Origin: Phlyctochytrium arcticum
Taxonomy: Eukaryota > Chytridiomycota > Chytridiomycetes > Chytridiales > Chytridiaceae
DNA length: 64,000 bases
NCBI GenBank assembly: GCA_025602905.1
Contig: JAHLKI010000040.1
Span: 1 to 64,000, forward strand
Reading direction: 5' to 3'
Of the stretch, positions 10,168 to 19,449 are shown in pieces. Both the position numbers and the translations under genes were made by a program. Position 1 is the first letter of the stretch. Each line of letters opens with the position of its first letter. A model generated the notes under the pieces. It did not search any database, had not been told where the DNA came from, and saw only the letters and a list, made by a program, of their open reading frames with translations.

Positions 10168-10812
10168 TTATTGAACATCAGCCGCGTCGTCGGCTATCAA
10201 TAAACGGACAGTTAATGGTGAATTTAACGCTATCTCTTCCCCTGTTTGCGAATCAATTAGATGAAATTCTACCTTGTTAATTGTATCGTTACAGGGTAAC
10301 CACTCCGAATCGTTTGTGAAGGTCACAACGTCCCCAAACGAATCTGGTACGATAGTAGCGATTACGGTACTTGCAGTGTCATTATAATCAGACAAGTATC
10401 GAACACTTGGTACGTTGATATTCGATGTCAATAGAATCGGATAGCTACCAGATAGATTCACACTATTTTTAAATGTGACAGTTTTTCCCATAGGAGATGC
10501 AGTTCGATTTGAATAACCAGATACAGAATATGCATTAGTTCCTTCATTACCTGGTAATATTTGAAAGTCTTTGTCCACAGCTGTTATAGTAATCCTTCGA
10601 GTGATCTGGTTGTAACTACTTGAATAAGCCTGACTCCCTGCTATAGTCATCGCAGCGGCAATAGATTGGGGGTAGTTGGACACATTATAATTACCAGGGG
10701 GAACACTGGCTTTAATAGTGTCGGTATTCCCGTCCTCTTTGAAAGCGAATACGTTATTGGTACTGTTGATCAAATCGTAGTCTTGAATAAAACTCACTGA
10801 CAATATTTTCAC
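10168..10812 (-). CDS. Probable minor capsid/penton-like protein, intact copy (left arm)
   Basis: About 214 residues from the GTG at 10812. Its second half (YPILLTSN, LSDYNDTASTVIATIVPDSFGD, then INKVEFHLIDSQTGEEI..NSPLTVRLLI) follows a pattern I associate with small beta-sandwich capsid proteins of polinton-like and adintovirus-like elements. No in-frame ATG exists upstream before a stop at the ATPase start, so initiation is unclear: a non-ATG start, or an upstream exon. Head-to-head with the ATPase gene (62 bp apart), so the two probably share a divergent promoter. A decayed paralogue shows the same arrangement. Penton identity is inference. Confidence 0.65.
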   Translation of the reverse strand: MKILSVSFIQDYDLINSTNNVFAFKEDGNTDTIKASVPPGNYNVSNYPQSIAAAMTIAGSQAYSSSYNQITRRITITAVDKDFQILPGNEGTNAYSVSGYSNRTASPMGKTVTFKNSVNLSGSYPILLTSNINVPSVRYLSDYNDTASTVIATIVPDSFGDVVTFTNDSEWLPCNDTINKVEFHLIDSQTGEEIALNSPLTVRLLIADDAADVQ

Positions 10813-10874
10813 AAATGAAACGTTACGCTTCTCTATATTATGTTGGCGTTTGTTATTATCTAAGTAATAAATAA

Positions 10875-11528
10875 ATGATTACGTACAAGGTTAAGCCTAT
10901 ATTCAATCCGAAAGCTATTGAAAGGGATCCTCGTATCCCTGAGCCGTTGCCGTCACACCCCATATGCCTTACATTATGCGCTCCACGCAAATCTGGTAAG
11001 ACAGGTTTGATCATGGGTTTGATTCAAGATGTTTATGCTAATAGATTCGACAAGATTATCATAATGTCAGATACCGTTCGTTATGACACGTGTATTCAAC
11101 AATTTGCCCAGACAACGAAACATAAAAATATTTATTTCAATGACGAAGTCTCAAATGATAGTATTTCCGCCATCGTGAAATACCAACAGGAGAATGATTG
11201 TGAGGATAGAATATTGTTGTTCATAGATGACGCGGCGGATGGTGCGAGATCAAAAGAATTGGCAAAAAAACTTGACCTTTTATATACAAAGGGTCGACAT
11301 TACAATATCAGTATTATAGTATGTTGCCAGTCGATAAAATCCCAACTAAGTGGTAAGCAAAAGGGTTGCACTACAGAATGGATTATATTCAAAAATAATA
11401 GGAAGGACTTCGACACGTTATCAGAGACCTTAGTAACATCCCATGCGACTAAAAAAGAAGTGCTTCAATATTTGATTGATTGTACTAGGACATATAGTTA
11501 CCGATTTACTAAGAGAACCTATAATTGA
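10875..11528 (+). CDS. Packaging-type P-loop ATPase, intact copy (left arm)
   Basis: 217 residues. A Walker A motif, APRKSGKTGL, lies near residue 37, and a Walker B-like RILLFIDDAAD near residue 115. A later QS-containing strand (IIVCCQSIKSQLS) fits the sensor region. Length and layout match the A32/FtsK-HerA family of genome-packaging ATPases found in polinton-like viruses, virophages and large DNA viruses, which pump DNA into preformed capsids. It is divergent from the 214-aa gene and precedes the satellite-like stretch at 11.6-12.0 kb. A shortened, motif-damaged paralogue lies at 12618-13028. Confidence 0.85.
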   Translation: MITYKVKPIFNPKAIERDPRIPEPLPSHPICLTLCAPRKSGKTGLIMGLIQDVYANRFDKIIIMSDTVRYDTCIQQFAQTTKHKNIYFNDEVSNDSISAIVKYQQENDCEDRILLFIDDAADGARSKELAKKLDLLYTKGRHYNISIIVCCQSIKSQLSGKQKGCTTEWIIFKNNRKDFDTLSETLVTSHATKKEVLQYLIDCTRTYSYRFTKRTYN

Positions 11529-11618
11529 ATTTTCTTACTAAGAGAACCTATAGTTCCCGTTACATCCTTCATAGCTTTGCCTTGTATCCAATGAAACGTG
11601 TCTTGGAACAGAATCCAA

Positions 11619-12035
11619 ACTGACATGCGCAGCAAATTTGTTATCGACAAACTTGACTCCCATTTCTGCATCGAACATGCACATCTCCAGCCTTCACCAG
11701 TCCATTTCTGACTCGCAAATCCCATCTGACGTGCGCAGCAAACTTCTTGACAAACTTGACTCCCATTTCCGCATCTCATCATGGCGATGATCATGCAAAC
11801 ATGCATTCACCATTTCTGACGCGCGCAGCAAAACTTGCCACATCATTCATAGAGATGCAACACATGCACAGACAAACATGACTCTTCAACAGAAAGTTAC
11901 AGAGTCCAAACTGACTCCCATTTCTGCATCTCATCATGCACACACTTGCAAACATGCACATCTCAGCCTTTACCATTTCTGATGTGCGCAGCAAAATTGT
12001 TATGACAAACTTCACTCCCACATCCATTCACATCA
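11619..12035. repeat. Imperfect ~100-130-bp tandem repeats, left arm
   Basis: Three to four degenerate copies share the words GTGCGCAGCAAA, GACAAACTTGACTCCCATTT and CTGCATCTCATCATG. There is no coding signal. Mirror copy at 27252-27668. Confidence 0.75.
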
Positions 12036-12181
12036 CAGATGCATGTTGGCGCAAAATTGACAGCATCCTGCTCAAAATATGTCGACAATCAGAAAGGCCG
12101 CAAGGCAATCGAAACTAATGTGCGCGAGGGATGTCTTGTTGTGGTCGCCTCGAATTGTATCTATGATATATATAAAACGAC

Positions 12182-12345
12182 ATCTTAAAAAAGTATCCCT
12201 TGTTCCACCAGAGGGGGGGTACTGTATATAGTAAATCTAGGCTGGTGGAACAACGGATACATTTGATCGAATCAAAAATCCTCTCTCTCCCTCTGCATCC
12301 CAGCCTTCCTCGTCGCCCAGAATCTGACCCCTCTTGTCAATTGAC
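12182..12345 (+). repeat. Repeat R, copy 1 (left arm), with hairpin
   Basis: A ~164-bp sequence present three times in the element. Near one end it can form a hairpin: TTGTTCCACCAG (12200-12211 region) pairs with CTGGTGGAACAA about 30 bp later, with a G-run and TATATA in the loop. It ends in CAATTG. The other copies are at 21845-22009 and 26942-27105, both inverted relative to this one. It may be a remnant of the ends of the older, second viral element. Confidence 0.85.
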
Positions 12346-12364
12346 ACTAAGCCACCGCCTGTTT

Positions 12365-12445
12365 TCGATCATGAAAGAGCATCATCTCCTGCATCATGTC
12401 CTGCATCATGTCAACGATGTTGTGCATCATGGCATGAGACGCAGA
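12365..12445. repeat. Short CTGCATCATGTC-type repeats, left arm
   Basis: Several tandem and near-tandem copies of TGCATCATG words. Mirror at 26842-26922. No coding signal. Confidence 0.6.
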
Positions 12446-12617
12446 GTTGGACTGATGGAGACAACAACAGACAGCTCACTCAGTTTGAACTTTTTGCAGT
12501 GACCATTTTTACATCACGATGCAAACAACATGATGCAAACGCTTAAAAAACTTCAACAGAGATGTATCTTTACACCACTCGATCATAACCAACTAAATAT
12601 ATACACAAATACAAACA

Positions 12618-13028
12618 TCATTCATTCAAAAACTCTAAATCAACCCCGGACCACCATTCCTCAGAGCTAAGGTCTTCAGTTGCCTGCCTCTGCCTTGCCT
12701 TTTTAGGTGCAGGAGGATCGGTGCGAACTATGGCCGCTATAGTGTCTTTGCTTACGTCATCCGTAAACCATATGTTCTTATGTCGAGTCTTTTTAGCTAG
12801 TTCTTGCATCAAGGCATCGAAGCATACCGTGTTTGACATGATGATGACTCTTGAAAAAACCTTCGTATAGACTTCGTTGATCAATCCGCATATAAGAGCT
12901 GATTTGCTGCTTTTGCAGGGTGCTATGACAGTGGTGCACAACGGAGGACTAGCAATGTCTTTAGGGATGCGAGAATTGATTTTTACGCCATGCTGCGGAA
13001 AGATGGGCCTAGGCTTATATGTCATCAT
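12618..13028 (-). pseudogene. Decayed packaging ATPase paralogue (left arm)
   Basis: 136 residues that align with the first two thirds of the intact ATPase (PRPIF, INSRIPKDI, IMSNTVCFDALMQELAKKT.HKNIWF.D.VS.DTIAAIV). The P-loop is damaged (APCKSSKSAL, with the key glycine and threonine replaced), and the Walker B half is lost and replaced by an unrelated basic/acidic tail. It belongs to the second capsid-gene set and is head-to-head with the second 214-aa paralogue, exactly as in the intact set. Confidence 0.8.
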
Positions 13029-13090
13029 TGAATGGTTTTTTCTCTTGAACCACTGGTATATCTCTAGTTAGTGGGAAAAAGTTCTTGCAA

Positions 13091-13803
13091 ATGTATCAAG
13101 AGCTCATTTATTGCAGTTCTAAGCGTAAATCGTTCCCAATCAGTACCAGAAGAGTAGAACAGCTGAAACTGTTGAACGTCTCTTTCCTCCAAGATTGGGA
13201 CTTGGTTTCCAGTGCCAACAATACTATTCTGTTTGCTGAGGCCGTCACTCCTAATGCTGTGAAAATAGCCAAAATCCCCTTTGGAAATTACATTATCAGC
13301 AATTTTGCATCTGCTGTCGTGACTAGTCTAACTCAAGCTGGGTCCCAGGCTTATACGTGTTCTTATGACTCAGTTTCCCGCAGGCTTAGCATTTCTGCTC
13401 CAGATGATTTCAAGATCATTACAAGGAAATCGCGGAACAACATCGTACATGCTGCTAGGCATGAGCGTGAAAGATGAGACTGGCTAAAAATCACACACTC
13501 AAGAATGTTGTTAATCTATCCGGTTCTCATCCAGTTTTCCTGTGTAGCAATTTGCTAGTTAATGGGACAAAGCTCTTAACAGATTTTTCCAACGAAAGCC
13601 AATCCATCTTGGCCGCCATCACTCCCGATAGCTTTGGCGATGTCATTTCATGGACAAATCCAAGTAGCGATTTCTTGCTTGTAGGTGACAATATCACCAA
13701 CATAAGCTTTTTCCTCGTCGACAGTTTGACATCTCAAGAGATTCTATTGAATGGGCCGCTAACAGTCAGTATAGCGATTCTTGATGATCTGCCCGATGTG
13801 TGA
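13091..13803 (+). pseudogene. Decayed minor capsid paralogue (left arm)
   Basis: Similar along its whole length to the intact 214-aa protein: LLNVSFLQDWDLVSSANN near the start, AGSQAYTCSYDSVSRRLSI in the middle, NLSGSHPVFLCSNLLVNGT and TPDSFGDVISWTN later. The frame changes at least twice between about 13425 and 13500, so no single protein can be made. The first ATG is at 13091. Directly downstream on the same strand is the start region of the primase-helicase. Confidence 0.8.
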
Positions 13804-13909
13804 CTAATATAACCTATAGTTGACAACCCATTACTGAGTTTATTCAAAGATTGACACGGATTGCATTATTTTGTTGCCACTTTGACCGAGCTACCCAAAG
13901 GGGATGTGC

Positions 13910-13927
13910 AAGTTTATCGATAAACTT
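13910..13927. promoter_or_regulatory. 18-bp palindrome upstream of helicase (left arm)
   Basis: AAGTTTATCGATAAACTT is perfectly self-complementary and lies 83 bp before the TATA-like box. It is a possible operator or initiator site. Mirror at 25360-25377. Confidence 0.5.
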
Positions 13928-14009
13928 TCCGTTCAAACTTCGACACGGTAAACCATGTTTGTCAATACGTTTGCACCTCAAAGTTGGCAACTCCGATGCC
14001 TCAGAAAAG

Positions 14010-14017
14010 TATAAAAG
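14010..14017 (+). promoter_or_regulatory. TATA box of truncated helicase copy (left arm)
   Basis: TATAAAAG, 190 bp before the first well-placed helicase ATG (14208). In this arm the gene it serves is cut off at 14292. Confidence 0.5.
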
Positions 14018-14207
14018 GGCCGGTGGTTTGTGCCAAATGGCATTCCACCATCATTTTCAACTGTGCATCATACACATTTTTTTTTGTTTGCACAATTGTA
14101 AACTACATCATTACTTTCTGCACATCTCTCATCCCAACAATGCCTCTGCCATTCCGTACCATTACTTACCTTGGACTCACTTGGACTGGCAACAACGCGG
14201 TCGAGCA

Positions 14208-14292
14208 ATGGATCACGTGATCCAGCAACTCGAGCCTGACGAGTTTCCAGTTGTTTCATTTACGACCAGGTACAAACAACTCTATGGGGCGG
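14208..14292 (+). pseudogene. Truncated 5' end of primase-helicase (left arm)
   Basis: The first 28 codons of the primase-helicase (MDHVIQQLEPDEFP...) are present in the left arm. The inverted repeat then ends after GGGGCGG and unrelated sequence with stops follows, so this copy is a promoter plus a stub. Confidence 0.85.
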
Positions 14293-14907
14293 AAGGTATT
14301 ATTTTTATATGCACATATGTCGTTGATTTCGATCGCAGTTCACCTTGCAAAGCCGCACGAATATCCTCATGATGCAAAACTTCATGATGACGGTGGTACT
14401 TCGTTGACGGAAAGAGATCCTCTCCAGCAGTATCTACCTTCTCACTGTCCTTCCGCATAGAGCAAGGGAAGCTCCTCCTGCGCTCCAGTCGTTGTTTCGG
14501 AGGATCTCTGTCCAGTACAGTAGTAATCATTCATTCATTGCTATCATCATCTCCACAGACCTCCACAAGGTACGAGAAGGCATATGGCCGGCAACGAATT
14601 GCGCAGCCTGTCCTATCCGCTTCACCTATTAGTGGTATGCCTAGGTTGCTTGTCTAGATGCATAAGCTTCTTCCGCAAATAATGAGCTGTACTTGATTTG
14701 ACATCTTCTTGTTTGTGTGAAAAAATGTAACTCCGCCAATTACGTAAAATTCTCCTACCCCACCCTCGACTTTAGGGCAATAGGGAAGAACCTGTAGTTG
14801 GAGGAGGATATCCTATTTGGTTATGGACAACGGCTGTCACCGTTGATCACACAATGTGTGGAGAAATATCATAACCTGTCACTTAGAAAGTTGCGCGGGG
14901 GCAGGAT
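14293..14907. other. Core DNA next to the left breakpoint
   Basis: Unique sequence without a confident gene. A minus-strand open stretch at 14282-14530 crosses the breakpoint. Its residues (LFPSTKYHRHHEV, HHEDIRAAL) look mildly protein-like but I cannot assign them. Confidence 0.35.
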
Positions 14908-15165
14908 TCACATCGTAGAACTGTGTTCCTGCACTTTTTGACGTATCCTCTTTCGGGAGGTTCTGGCCAAAGTGCCAGTACCTTTATGCAGAGCCTTCAC
15001 TTCCACGACAAGAAACTCGCTTTTGCTCTCGTTGGCAAAGACCAGATCCCGCACACCAAACTGCGTATAGTAGTCAATGACGTGCCATTCTCCGGCAACT
15101 AACACGGGGAAGCCGGACGGAGGGTTTGCCTTGATTGAATTGACCCAAGACTTTTTCGCCGACAT
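14908..15165 (-). CDS. PD-(D/E)XK-like nuclease fragment
   Basis: 85 residues from the ATG at 15165. The spacing RDLVF, then ten residues later FLVVEVKALHKGTG, fits the D...ExK core of the PD-(D/E)XK nuclease fold, with a hydrophobic strand carrying the E and K. The region GTLARTSRKRIRQKVQE is basic and helical, as often follows. Typical roles are restriction-like cleavage, repair or resolution of DNA branches. The length is short for the fold, so it could be one exon, a fragment, or a decayed gene. It stands alone on the minus strand of the core. Confidence 0.4.
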   Translation of the reverse strand: MSAKKSWVNSIKANPPSGFPVLVAGEWHVIDYYTQFGVRDLVFANESKSEFLVVEVKALHKGTGTLARTSRKRIRQKVQEHSSTM

Positions 15166-15745
15166 CTTACAGAAACTACTTGACCGTCAGCGTTGAAGCT
15201 ACCCAACAAATTTGCAACAGGACTTACTTAGTTGCTCAGCGATTTGACACACAAGAGACAGGAAAGGAGATCGGGGACCGCTACAACTAAATTGTGCTTA
15301 CCTGTGATGTCGCAAGCTCCATACTATGTTCTGGGTCGATCAGAGGTGGAGCATATAATTCTTGTGTCGAAACAGCAGAATCGCCTGGACCTAGTATTGA
15401 TGAAAATGTTTGTCAAAGTGATCGTAGGACGACAGCTTTAAGGTTACTTGACAAATCTCATCCCCTGTCATCGCCTCGAAAGTTCTTGCCATCGTCTCAA
15501 ACTATCTCCGCAAGTCCACCGTCTATATTCCAATATTCCTCGAAATCTGTGCAGAAATGATGAACGTCAGAAACATGACGCATGAACGACCGCGATAAGA
15601 AAACTTGTTGTACCTACTGCATGTCAAAGCTCCAAGCAAGGTCCCAGGTACCGTATATACAAAGTTTGTGATTCATATGTCGAAAAGTTCGAAATGGCTC
15701 TCTCAGTGCCTGGCCACTCCGGCCCACTCAGCCCAACCCTGAAAT
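15166..15745. other. Core DNA, no confident gene
   Basis: Two overlapping plus-strand frames (15232-15441, 15294-15560), the second serine/proline rich, without recognisable domains. Confidence 0.35.
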
Positions 15746-16054
15746 TTGGTGCCAAAAAAGTACATAAGCAAGTCCGACTGTCCGAACGCGATGCGCGAGA
15801 AATTGCTGGCCAAGCCAACGCGCGACCAAGAGAAAATCTCAGTTGATCTGCCTACAATGCGTTGCGAGAAATACTTCAACAAAACAGACCCTTCACGATG
15901 GTCCCTTCCTGGATTTTGTTCTTTCTACGACATGGGAGTTCAGGACGGTCGTTTGTTATTCATTGCAGAATTAAACAAGCGCAGGAACGGGCCTCACAAA
16001 GAGAGGGCCATCGCCCTCATCAAATCGGTAGGTGCACCACGAACAGACGAGTAA
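15746..16054 (+). CDS. Hypothetical protein fragment in viral core
   Basis: An open frame of 102 codons. Residues 35-95 (LPTMRCEKYFNKTDPSRW, SFYDMGVQDGRLLFIAELNKRR) look like real protein sequence. The upstream frame also reads plausibly (GAKKVHKQVRLSERDAREI) in a different phase, which hints at a frameshift or an intron near 15770-15830. I do not recognise the family. Confidence 0.35.
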   Translation: MVPKKYISKSDCPNAMREKLLAKPTRDQEKISVDLPTMRCEKYFNKTDPSRWSLPGFCSFYDMGVQDGRLLFIAELNKRRNGPHKERAIALIKSVGAPRTDE

Positions 16055-16475
16055 ATGGGGACGACGAGGCTAGGCATAAAACCCGCAGAAGCCGGCCGCG
16101 GCCACTAGTGCTCTGGTTTGCTGTATCGTGGAGGGCCTGTTGGTTACTGCACCTGCACCAACCCGCCTGAAGCCACCAGACCGAAAAGAGCCGGCCAAAC
16201 CCCCGTTTCTGCCGCCGCCTGTCGCACACTTCTTGGTCAACGGGCCCCGGTGTTTACCCAGCTGAACTATCAGCTCAGCTTAGAGAGGTATCCGTAGTTC
16301 TAATCATGAGCGTAAACGGATGGAGTAAAGCCCTCTTTTTCAGCCCCTGGCCCCCAGTTTCGAAAGATCTGCGCGCTATGCTCTCGTTGGCTGATCAATG
16401 ATCAACAAGCAGTGGTGTCTCGGGTCCCCAAAGGTTTCTTGAAGCCGACATGTTGCTCACGTTCGCCTACTACAG

Positions 16476-17983
16476 ATGAAAACTGCCAAAGTAGCAGTAG
16501 CGCCGCAAGTAACCTTCATCACAAAAAAATGTCGAATTCGAAACCAAAACACCAACAACGCCGCCCGAGACCTTCGTATCTCTAACACCCTTGCCGAACC
16601 ATATACCCCCACTCCAAAGCGCCAGAGAAACGACGAGACAGAAGAAAATGCACCGCTGGTAGGTTCTTTGGTGCCAATGTGATTCAATATTGCTAAAATG
16701 TTTCGGTGGCTATTTAGAAATTGCGTAAGATTGTAGCCCAAGCGGACAAAAACACCCTCAAGTCGCAAGGGATATTTTGTAGGAATTTCCCCGCCAGCAT
16801 TGAGGCCGAAATCCCCTTAATGATCAACACTGCCGAAGCCACAAGGAACAAGATGCTTGAGGAATCAGAGGTCATGAAAATTTTGAGATCCATGCCCCCA
16901 GGAAATTTTTACGATGCGTTGGCAAAGTTTAAGATGGGCGGAGTGACAGCTGTAATGGACGCGCTCAGCCTCGATGGACGCTTCCAATCAAACATGTTCG
17001 AAATATTTTTATATATGTCCCGAAGGTAGTTGGCATTGAGAATCGTTCAGACTCCGACCATTAACCAGTTTTCACAGCTTTGAGAAGTGGACCAAATTGA
17101 GGTCCGTGACGGATACCTTGGGGGAAAGAACTCTTGATAGGGAGGCTTGGTCCCCCTTGTATGATTTAGCAGAAACCGAGGAAACACTGGTTCATTAGTA
17201 CGTATGTTCCAGACAGTCTGAATGTCTCAGTAGCTAATGCAAGCACGCTGCAGTGGTGAAACCTTCTCTACGTCTGATGCCATGACAGGTAGACCTGGTC
17301 GACGATTCCTGGATTGTAAAAATAGTATGCGATTTTCAATTTGACCAAGGTGTTGAGGTCCATCTTGGTGAAAGCATGGGTACAGCTACGGCCGGCGCCC
17401 TGGATTCTAAGTTGCGGAAGACGCTCCGCTCAGCCCAAGCTCTGGCGGCGAACGTGTACGTACGAACCGGACGAGAAGTTGGTGTCCCCGTTTGTATTTT
17501 TTTCCCCAAAAGGGCGATCCTCTTGGACGTGGTGGTTATTGGGCAATCGGACCATGTCGTGGTGACCTTCGTGACGCGGATATCAAGAATCACCTTTTGG
17601 CTGCCAACGAGGAAGCACTGATTGAAGTTCTAACGACCAACGCTCAGGTGATGCTGCATGTTAAGGTATGATGTCAGTGGTATACCTCACGTTTGGACGC
17701 TATTTGACCATCATATATCCTCGTAGGACAAGATCGATGTATTATCCAGCCTGGTAAAAGAAAGTAGAGGAAATCAGGCAACCATCTTAACGAGGAATCA
17801 TTACCCGCGGACACCAAAATCAAAAAAGAAAGTTTTGCATAAAATGGATAGGTCTCCTCTTATTCGTCTGCCACACCAAATGGTCCCGAGATCGAACCTT
17901 CGAAGTGAAAAACCAGTTCTACCAGTTCAACGCAAGGGGTTGATTAACAGATTCATCAATTTCTTTTCCAAACCGTTTGCCTG
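16476..17983 (+). CDS. Uncharacterised multi-exon gene in viral core
   Basis: Start ATG at 16476. Exon pieces that join at plausible GT-AG sites: 16476-16657; about 16719-17027; a piece from about 17080 beginning SFEKWTKLRSV; a long piece across 17310-17560 (VDDSWIVKIVCDFQFDQGVEVHLGES, ALDSKLRKTLRSAQALAANVYV); one ending LTTNAQVMLHVK near 17667; and a last exon from about 17728 ending FINFFSKPFA at 17983. A frame change near 17560 and stop codons near 17198 mean it may be damaged. No known domain. Introns are unlike the uninterrupted capsid genes, so it may be captured host DNA. Confidence 0.4.
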
Positions 17984-18136
17984 AAAGACGGCGTTTTAAT
18001 TTACCAAACATAGTTTCTTTAGTCAATCTTATATGTATATAGCGATTTGAGGCACAATAACATTCTCTCGCGTTTTGTATTTCTTTGACATCGATTATTT
18101 CTTCACTATATTTAGTAGTTCTCTTTTTTTTTAATT

Positions 18137-18664
18137 TTATTGGTGTTGATGCGATAACGATTCCATTTCGCCAATATAAGGTTGCTCATCTGGTTTTGTA
18201 CACGAAATGGTCGAGCCACTGATGGAGATGTTCTGACCGGCGACATAGGCACCTCTAATTTCGTTGCCCACTCGGGTCACCCCATTGCTGGCAGTCAGTA
18301 TATCTCTTATATTGGTTTTACTTGCGTTCATCTCGAGGGCACCCTCGACGGTAAGATCCAACGATACTTCGTGACTGGAGTTTTCATGAAGACCATTTGA
18401 AAAGGTTCGAACGTCCGTGAGAATCTCCCCGTCAAATTCCAGGTTTCCGCCAGTATGGAGGTCGAGGAAGACCTCGTTATTGTTACGGATACCGAGGTTG
18501 TTGACTGACTGAAAGATCAGACCGGACGTGAGGCGACCATTTGCATCTACCCTGATACTTTGATTATTGACAAACGCACTCGGGTTAACCGACAAGTTTG
18601 CATTGGAGTCCAATCCGAGCGATGTATCTGTTTTAATAGAAATCTCTCGCTGATAAGTCCCCAA
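18137..18664 (-). CDS. Fibre-like beta-repeat protein
   Basis: 175 residues, start ATG at 18664. It consists of short alternating beta segments and turns rich in N, G, S, L and V (LGLDSNANLSVNPSAF, GNLEFDGEIL, VSLDLTVEGALEM, AGQNISISGSTISC). This is the texture of trimeric fibre shafts such as adenovirus fibre, reovirus sigma1 and phage tail spikes, which mediate attachment to the host cell surface. No transmembrane or signal sequence is seen. It is intact and opposite in direction to the decayed coiled-coil and capsid genes next to it. A host-recognition fibre is an inference from composition only. Confidence 0.5.
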   Translation of the reverse strand: MGTYQREISIKTDTSLGLDSNANLSVNPSAFVNNQSIRVDANGRLTSGLIFQSVNNLGIRNNNEVFLDLHTGGNLEFDGEILTDVRTFSNGLHENSSHEVSLDLTVEGALEMNASKTNIRDILTASNGVTRVGNEIRGAYVAGQNISISGSTISCTKPDEQPYIGEMESLSHQHQ

Positions 18665-18875
18665 GTTTGAGATTGAAATGCCTAACCCAGCTTGATATAG
18701 CCCTCCGCGAAGCGGTTAGGATCCTGACCTGTTGTGTTATCGATAACAAAGCACGGCAAGTTCAACGCGACCGACAGTGACCAAAGATCACCCAAAAGAA
18801 CCAATTGCGTAGCAGGTTTTGGTAGCAATGTTGTGTAATTTTTATTTTGCATCAGTATGTTTAGAAAGCGTAGTA

Positions 18876-19410
18876 ATGGAGAGCGACAGAACCACACCGG
18901 AGCCAGTCTCGGAGCCAGCCGAATTGTTACGGAACCAAAGAACGATGCTCCAAAGGTTGATGGGGGCAAAGATGATGACTTACCGGCTGAAAACCGCGTC
19001 GTACTCCTAAGCAAATTGAGGCTCAAAAAAGAGCAACAGCCAAAAGAGCCGAGAATTTGAGAAAGATGCAAGAGAAGCGTGCTCTCGAAGAAGAAAAGCT
19101 CAGGATCGAAGAGGCCAAAGCGTTGCTAAAGAAGACTCGAGAGGAAAAGAAACGACTTCGGGAGGAGAAGGCAGAAAAAGCGAAGTCAGAGAAAGCCATC
19201 TCTAAGCCCAACCCAAAGGTAAAGGACCCCCCCGTAACGAAACCTAAATCGAAACCGCAACCCAAGGCCAAACGATCTCTGCCACCTCCCCAACCTCTGT
19301 ATGAGGATGCAAGTGATGCAAGTGATGGACTGGAAGCAGATGCTGTCGCGCCGAGAAGCTACAAAGTCTCATATGCTGACATTTATGGAATTGGCAGATA
19401 CAGAGGGTAA
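18876..19410 (+). pseudogene. Decayed coiled-coil paralogue (core)
   Basis: Second version of the 151-aa coiled-coil protein: an acidic start (MESDRTTPEPVSEP), a charged helix (LRKMQEKRALEEEKLRIEEA, then KTREEKKRLREEKAEK), proline/lysine-rich linker, and an end (YADIYGIGRYRG) comparable with the DDFGGIFG end of the intact copy. The reading frame shifts at least twice between about 18910 and 19055. It precedes the second capsid gene just as the intact one does. Confidence 0.75.
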
Positions 19411-19449
19411 TTTTTTTTTTCTCGACCTAAGAATGAAAGTCTGTCAAAA

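Larger units (their letters stand above)
7173..14292. repeat. Left arm of giant inverted repeat, 7,120 bp
   Basis: Reverse complement of 24995-32114. All predicted proteins in the two arms are identical, and I found no mismatch in the stretches compared base by base. Identity ends after GGGGCGG at 14292, inside the primase-helicase reading frame that continues only on the right side. The breakpoint therefore lies in coding sequence. Confidence 0.95.

Noticed and set aside
9817..10203. Hydrophobic 128-residue plus-strand frame in the arm, resembling a membrane protein
   Set aside because: It is the complement of the lysine/glutamate-rich coiled-coil gene; hydrophobic shadows are expected from AAA/GAA codons.
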